From Balneolaceae bacterium (GTDB taxonomy: Bacteria > Bacteroidota > Rhodothermia > Balneolales > Balneolaceae), in assembly GCA_007123785.1 (NCBI GenBank), contig SLGL01000154.1, positions 1 to 29,239 on the forward strand: a DNA stretch of 29,239 nt, in the 5' to 3' direction. The first letter of the stretch is position 1. Each line of letters opens with the position of its first letter. Under the pieces are notes generated by a model. It was not told the DNA's origin, did no database searches, and saw only the letters and a list, made by a program, of their open reading frames with translations. The position numbers were made by a program, and so were the translations under genes. This document shows positions 25,730 to 29,239 of this stretch, piece by piece.

Positions 25730-26923
25730 ATGATCTCAAAAAGAGCTCAAAATATATCACCATCAGAAACCCTGAAAATCACGGGACGAGCCAAACAGCT
25801 TGCACGGGAAGGCGTATCTGTCATTTCTCTGAGTGCCGGCGAACCCGACTTCAAAACTCCTTCTCACATCTGCAATGCTGCTATTGAAGCGATAACCGAT
25901 GGATTTCATGGATACACCATGAACACCGGCATGCCCGAATTGCGAGAAACTGTCTGTAACAAACTGGAGCGGGACAACCGGCTCAAGTTTGAGCCCTCAC
26001 AAATTGTGCTTTCAAACGGTGCCAAACAGTCGATCGGCTTTTCCCTTCTCGCCACGGTGGATGAAGGCGATGAAGTACTGATTCCCGCTCCCTACTGGGT
26101 ATCTTACCCCGAAATGGTTAAAATGGCAGGCGGCACTCCGGTAGTTGTAAAAACTGAGTTTGTAAATGATTATAAACTGACACCGGGACAGCTTAAAGAC
26201 GCTTTAAATAAAAAAACAAAAGCCATTATTTTATGCTCCCCAAGCAACCCGACCGGGTCGTGCTATACACGTGAAGAGCTGGAAGATCTCGCGTCGGTAC
26301 TTAAAAATTATCCCGACGTAATCATCTTTTCTGATGAGATCTACGAATACATTGTTTTTGATGACGAACACGTGAGCATACTGAATGCCGCACCCCAGTT
26401 AAAAGACAGAACCGTTATTGTAAATGGTTTTTCCAAAGGATTTGCGATGACTGGATGGAGACTTGGCTACATTGCAGGCCCGCAGTCAATTGTGGATGCC
26501 GTTGCTAAAATTCAAAGCCAGGAAACTTCTGCTCCCTCCTCCATATCTCAAAAAGCTGGTATTGCCGCCTACACCGGTACCATGAAACCGGTTGAAGAGA
26601 TGCGCAAGGCCTTCAAAAAGCGCAGAGATTTTATTGTGGATGAACTGCGTTCTATTGATGGTGTTCAATGTTTTATGCCATCAGGAGCCTTTTATGTATT
26701 TCCTGATGTCCACGTATTTCTTGGAAAGCGCACACCCGAAGGAGATACCATCAGTACTACAACCGATTTATCTCTCTACCTGCTTGAAAAACATGGAGTA
26801 GCTACGGTACCCGGTGATGCATTTGGAGAACCGGGGGGGATCCGAATCAGTTATGCCGTTTCCATGGAAGAGTTGAAGGAAGCAGTGGCCAGAATAAAAG
26901 ACGGCCTCTCTTCGCTTTCATAA
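25730..26923 (+). CDS. Class I aminotransferase (aspartate/prephenate aminotransferase type)
   Basis: A 397-residue PLP enzyme of aspartate aminotransferase subgroup I-gamma. Seen: ISLSAGEPDFKTP (32-44), the substrate/PLP region NGAKQSI (96-102), APYWVSYPEMV (120-130), SPSNPTG (170-176, Asn173), SDEIYEY (201-207, Asp202 and Tyr205) and GFSKGFAMTGWRLGY, whose Lys236 forms the internal aldimine. The C-terminus has the expected GIRISYA with the carboxylate-binding Arg. It would interconvert aspartate and 2-oxoglutarate with oxaloacetate and glutamate; relatives also act on prephenate. It is a single gene with a 166-base upstream gap, in which I see no clear promoter box. Confidence 0.93.
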   Translation: MISKRAQNISPSETLKITGRAKQLAREGVSVISLSAGEPDFKTPSHICNAAIEAITDGFHGYTMNTGMPELRETVCNKLERDNRLKFEPSQIVLSNGAKQSIGFSLLATVDEGDEVLIPAPYWVSYPEMVKMAGGTPVVVKTEFVNDYKLTPGQLKDALNKKTKAIILCSPSNPTGSCYTREELEDLASVLKNYPDVIIFSDEIYEYIVFDDEHVSILNAAPQLKDRTVIVNGFSKGFAMTGWRLGYIAGPQSIVDAVAKIQSQETSAPSSISQKAGIAAYTGTMKPVEEMRKAFKKRRDFIVDELRSIDGVQCFMPSGAFYVFPDVHVFLGKRTPEGDTISTTTDLSLYLLEKHGVATVPGDAFGEPGGIRISYAVSMEELKEAVARIKDGLSSLS

Positions 26924-27087
26924 TTTATTAGTAATCATCAGTCATTTAACGTCTGTAAACTGTACAGGGTGCTAACTTTAAAATCACCCTGAAAAAGAAT
27001 TTCCCTGCCATGATGTTCACCGAAATGATTTTGGCACATTTTCTGCTCTAAAGAGGCGGTTAATTCTAAACATAATTTTACTGAACA

Positions 27088-27375
27088 ATGCCAACTTACG
27101 AATACAAACGAGAAGACGGTTCCGTTTTTGAAATAATACAAAGCATTAATGATGCCCCCCTTACAACCTGCCCGGACACCGGCCAGCCGGTCAAACGCAT
27201 TATATCGGGTGGCGGCGGTGTTGTTTACAAAGGCACAGGCTGGTATGTAACCGACTACAAAAACGGAAACAACAACGGTACAGCAAATGGTGCAGAAACT
27301 GCAAAAGAAGCTGTTAAACCAGAAGAAAACAAAACCAAGAATTCCGAAACGGCCTCCGATACCCCGAAGGAATAA
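27088..27375 (+). CDS. FmdB-like small protein with degenerate zinc ribbon
   Basis: A 95-residue protein with the FmdB layout: MPTYEYKREDGSVFEIIQSI, CPDTGQPVKRIISGGGG, and KGTGWYVTDYK, then a disordered Asn/Lys/Glu tail. In standard FmdB proteins two CxxC pairs hold zinc; here the first pair is absent (KREDGS) and the second keeps a single Cys (CPDTG), so it probably does not bind zinc in that way. Role unknown; FmdB was named for a regulatory link to formamidase genes. Four bases separate its stop from the GbsR-like gene, so they are co-transcribed. Confidence 0.88.
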   Translation: MPTYEYKREDGSVFEIIQSINDAPLTTCPDTGQPVKRIISGGGGVVYKGTGWYVTDYKNGNNNGTANGAETAKEAVKPEENKTKNSETASDTPKE

Positions 27376-27379
27376 ACTC

Positions 27380-27976
27380 ATGGAACATCCCAAATCAGAA
27401 ACCTATCAGCAAGCAATTGATCAGTTTGTTCTGCTTTGGGGTGAAATGGCATCGGCCTGGGGCATTAACCGCACAATGGCTCAGATCCATGCACTTTTAT
27501 ACGCTGAGAGTGACCCGCTGGATACTGACGGCATCATGCAACAGCTTAGCATCAGTCGTGGTAGTGCCAATATGAACCTGCGCAATCTGTTGCAGTGGCA
27601 GCTTATTCAGAAAGTTCATTTCAAGGGCGAGAGAAAAGATTTTTACACTGCAGAAAAAGATGTATGGAACATTGTGTCTGTGCTCATTCGTGAACGGCAC
27701 CAGCGCGAAATTGAGCCGATTAAAGAGAGCCTGATCGAACATCTGCACATTTTTGAGCAGAACAGCAGCGAATCACCCAAAGAAACTGAGTTTAAGGAGC
27801 GGATCGAAAACTTTATCGAGTTTCTCGAAATGTTTGACCGTTTTACAACTGCACTCCTGCCATACATCAACAAAAAGAATCTCACGTTTTTAAAGCATCT
27901 TGTAAAACTGGCTGAAGCCCACCAATCGCTTAAGGGCAGTAAACCGGCAACAACCAACAAAACTGATAATGGCTGA
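27380..27976 (+). CDS. GbsR/MarR-type transcriptional regulator
   Basis: A 198-residue DNA-binding protein. The N-terminal winged helix-turn-helix (about 25-95) includes WGINRTMAQIHALLYAESDP then LDTDGIMQQLSISRGSANMN (recognition helix about 59-70) and a wing at KGERKDFYTA. This is the GbsR subgroup, which in Bacillus controls choline and glycine-betaine genes. The C-terminal 100 residues are helical and likely dimerise. No osmolyte genes are present nearby, so the target is unknown. I start at the ATG at 27380, four bases after the fmdB stop; a longer frame would overlap that gene out of register. Its 3' end overlaps yraN by eight bases. Confidence 0.88.
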   Translation: MEHPKSETYQQAIDQFVLLWGEMASAWGINRTMAQIHALLYAESDPLDTDGIMQQLSISRGSANMNLRNLLQWQLIQKVHFKGERKDFYTAEKDVWNIVSVLIRERHQREIEPIKESLIEHLHIFEQNSSESPKETEFKERIENFIEFLEMFDRFTTALLPYINKKNLTFLKHLVKLAEAHQSLKGSKPATTNKTDNG

Positions 27977-28331
27977 CAGTACCCGCGATATTGGAAAAAA
28001 TGGTGAAGACCTTGCCGCAGCCTACCTCGAATCGAAAGGGTGGCTGATTATTGACCGGAACTATTTTTTTGAAAGAGCGGAGGTCGATATTGTGGCCACT
28101 GATCATCATGCTATCGTTTTTGTAGAAGTAAAAGCCAGGAGCGATACATTTTTTGGCAGACCTGAAGAGCACATTACACCAGCAAAAGAAACAAACATAA
28201 AGAAGGCGGCCGAAGCCTGGATCTATGAACGAAAGATGGAAACGGCTTTTGTCCGGTTCGATGTGGTCTCAATCGTTCAAAAAGGGAATGAAGCGCCCGA
28301 TATTACACATTTTGAGGATGCGTTCAGGTAA
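27969..28331 (+). CDS. YraN family (UPF0102) endonuclease-like protein
   Basis: A 120-residue protein of the YraN family, small nuclease-fold proteins of unknown role. It shows IGKNGEDLAAAYLESKGW (8-25), then RNYFFERAEVDIVATD (30-45) and IVFVEVKARS (49-58). Asp40, Glu53 and Lys55 form the D-ExK type metal site of Holliday-junction resolvase-like folds. The length is normal (about 115-125). Translation is coupled to the GbsR-like gene by an eight-base overlap. It is the last gene of this group, and a candidate terminator follows some 200 bases later. Confidence 0.92.
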   Translation: MADSTRDIGKNGEDLAAAYLESKGWLIIDRNYFFERAEVDIVATDHHAIVFVEVKARSDTFFGRPEEHITPAKETNIKKAAEAWIYERKMETAFVRFDVVSIVQKGNEAPDITHFEDAFR

Positions 28332-28354
28332 ACATCTGCAAATAGCGTATTTAC

Positions 28355-28430
28355 ATAATTCCTGGCCTTAATCCGCATTTCTTACTACGAAAGTTGGTTG
28401 TGGGAACTCCCGACAGTGGTCGGGAGGAAA
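28355..28430 (+). repeat. Copy B of a dispersed hairpin-containing repeat
   Basis: AATTCC, then CCTTAATCCGCATTTC, an ACG, then the perfect inverted repeat CTCCCGA (28407-28413) / TCGGGAG (28420-28426) followed by GAA. The same elements in the same order lie on the minus strand at about 1210-1153. The 13-base core is identical. It sits 24 bases past the yraN stop. Confidence 0.5.
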
Positions 28431-28533
28431 TTCTGACGGGAACAGCTGACCTAAAAAGCATCTGTATAGTTTAAGGTTGCATTCAGCGACGCTTTGACAA
28501 AAAGTTATACCGATTGAACCACTGATAACGGTC

Positions 28534-28562
28534 AATGAGTAGATGGTTCGTTACTCATTTTT
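28534..28562 (+). terminator. Possible terminator after the fmdB-gbsR-yraN group
   Basis: AATGAGTA (28534-28541) pairs with TACTCATT (28552-28559) around a 10-base loop, ending in a run of five T. The stem is AT-rich and lies 200 bases past yraN, so this is tentative. Confidence 0.35.
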
Positions 28563-28641
28563 AAACGCTTTAGCGAAATGGTCTATCCCCTGTAAATAGC
28601 ACCGATTGATCGGGATTGTGCTATGCTCAACCCGCCGATAA

Positions 28642-28668
28642 CCCCGTGCGGTCGGGGCTTGATTTTTG
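28642..28668 (+). terminator. Possible GC-rich terminator hairpin
   Basis: CCCCG (28642-28646) pairs with CGGGG (28653-28657) around TGCGGT, followed by CTTGATTTTTG. This is the usual shape of an intrinsic terminator with a slightly displaced T-run. It has no obvious gene directly upstream, so it may end a non-coding transcript. Confidence 0.42.
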
Positions 28669-28871
28669 TTAGTTGATTAGCGGTTTGAATCAAACAAGTT
28701 GACAACACCCACCAGAATGCCCTGTGCAGCGTGGGGGATAAGACTAAACAAACTCGTTAGCCCGGATATCTTGTATGAAAAAGAAAGTCAAGGGCATATT
28801 TAATGTGAAATATATGGGTCAGGGAAATGTTTTTAAAATTGGGTATCTCCTGATAATCAGAACTATATTAT

Positions 28872-29239
28872 ATGTCTTTTCAACAATCCACATTTTCGGT
28901 GGCTGATTACACAAGGAGTATTCTCTCTATCCTTCTTTTCTTCCTGTTGCTGCTTCTCTTCACACCAATTATTTTTCTTTTGCTTGTGATGACCCTGGGC
29001 AAAGCAAGCAATTTTGTTGTTGAATCAATTGCCCCTGCCATCGCAAAACCGGTTTTAAAAATGGCGGGTGTTACTTTCAGGATAAAAAAATATGTAAAAC
29101 CGATCCCCGCACCTGCTGTTTATGTGGTCAATCACAGCTCAACGCTCGATGTGCTCACAATCCTCGCACTGGGTCTGCCACGTGTGCGATTTGTAGCCAA
29201 GTGGCAGATTCAATACAACCCAATTTTTTTGATTTTAGG
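28872..29239 (+). CDS. 1-acyl-sn-glycerol-3-phosphate acyltransferase (PlsC family), N-terminal part
   Basis: An open frame of 122 codons runs from the ATG at 28872 off the window end. One or two membrane helices occupy about 14-42. The acyltransferase motif I is NHSSTLD (87-93), with His88 and Asp93 making the HX4D catalytic pair, followed by RFVAKWQIQYNPIF, the usual approach to motif II. The enzyme acylates lysophosphatidic acid (or a related lysolipid) in the inner membrane to make phosphatidic acid. Full-length relatives have 200-260 residues, so about half is missing. Its long upstream region is the hairpin-rich gap. Confidence 0.9.
   Translation, partial: MSFQQSTFSVADYTRSILSILLFFLLLLLFTPIIFLLLVMTLGKASNFVVESIAPAIAKPVLKMAGVTFRIKKYVKPIPAPAVYVVNHSSTLDVLTILALGLPRVRFVAKWQIQYNPIFLIL

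Larger units (their letters stand above)
28332..28871. other. 540-base non-coding stretch rich in hairpins
   Basis: No family-like gene is visible. A 43-codon plus-strand frame at 28775-28906 overlaps the next gene and is not called. Structures seen in order: the repeat copy B hairpin (28407-28426), an 8-bp stem with T-run (28534-28559), a stem TAGCAC/GTGCTA (28597-28602 with 28618-28623), a GC-rich stem (28642-28657), a 13-base palindrome GTTTGA-A-TCAAAC (28683-28695), and a CCCAC/GTGGG pair (about 28708-28735). It could hold a structured RNA or the remains of a mobile element; I cannot assign it to an RNA family. Confidence 0.55.

Noticed and set aside
26965..26991. 7-base stem CAGGGTG/CACCCTG between the aminotransferase and fmdB-like genes
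   Set aside because: It is followed by A-rich, not T-rich, sequence on the plus strand, and no gene on the minus strand needs a terminator here.
28775..28906. 43-codon frame upstream of plsC
   Set aside because: It overlaps the plsC start in another frame, resembles no family and has no clear ribosome site.
1..29239. Search for tRNA, rRNA, CRISPR arrays and defence or phage genes
   Set aside because: No repeat-spacer array, no tRNA-like cloverleaf with a TTCGA arm, no rRNA stretch and no integrase, restriction or toxin-antitoxin pair was seen.

Overview
The window looks like chromosomal DNA of a moderate-GC, Gram-negative marine or saline Bacteroidota/Balneolota-type bacterium (the Balneola/Rhodohalobacter neighbourhood is my best guess). 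Reasons: the DUF3822-rsmD-coaD cluster; weak or absent Shine-Dalgarno sites at most starts; several TAnnTTTG boxes (the Bacteroidota sigma -7 element) at sensible distances from genes; a secreted alpha-L-fucosidase; and a lipoprotein adaptor in an RND efflux operon. The assignment is inferred from gene content only.

Layout. 1-927 (-) is the N-terminal two thirds of a circularly permuted ATP-grasp protein cut by the window edge. 1396-2295 (+) is an MscS channel, and 2461-2961 (-) an NfeD-like membrane protein. 3190-10949 (-) is an efflux operon: lipoprotein membrane-fusion protein, then two different RND pumps, with no outer-membrane channel gene, ending in a long hairpin terminator. 11215-12552 (-) is a secreted GH29 fucosidase and 12718-13173 (-) an fRMsr-like GAF protein. 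13268-15911 (+) holds MarC, DinB and a sodium:alanine symporter in a row.

16018-18186 is a scar. A D-aminoacylase-type amidohydrolase has lost its N-terminus exactly where the 3' end of a group II intron (recognisable domain V) begins. The intron piece abuts the start of an IS1634-like transposase, which abuts the tail of a SpoIIE-type phosphatase carrying two frameshifts. Beyond it are a small unknown gene (18203-18553, -) and an operon on the minus strand: DinF-type MATE exporter, SixA-like phosphatase and an intact secreted amidohydrolase of the same family as the broken one.

22304-22975 (+) is a TPMT-type methyltransferase interrupted by one in-frame TAA. 23098-25563 (+) is a tight cluster: a membrane-anchored protein with a pseudopilin-like motif, DUF3822, RsmD and CoaD. 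Then come a class I aminotransferase (25730-26923) and the compact fmdB-like / GbsR-like / yraN group (27088-28331). A 540-base non-coding stretch rich in hairpins follows, then the start of a PlsC-type acyltransferase that runs off the end.

Most genes are ordinary housekeeping or transport functions. I see no complete defence system, CRISPR array, tRNA or rRNA. The best leads are the mobile-element scar, the pseudopilin-like protein paired with DUF3822 beside an operator-like dyad, the single-stop methyltransferase, and the structured intergenic region at 28.4-28.8 kb, one part of which is shared with the intergenic region near 1.2 kb.
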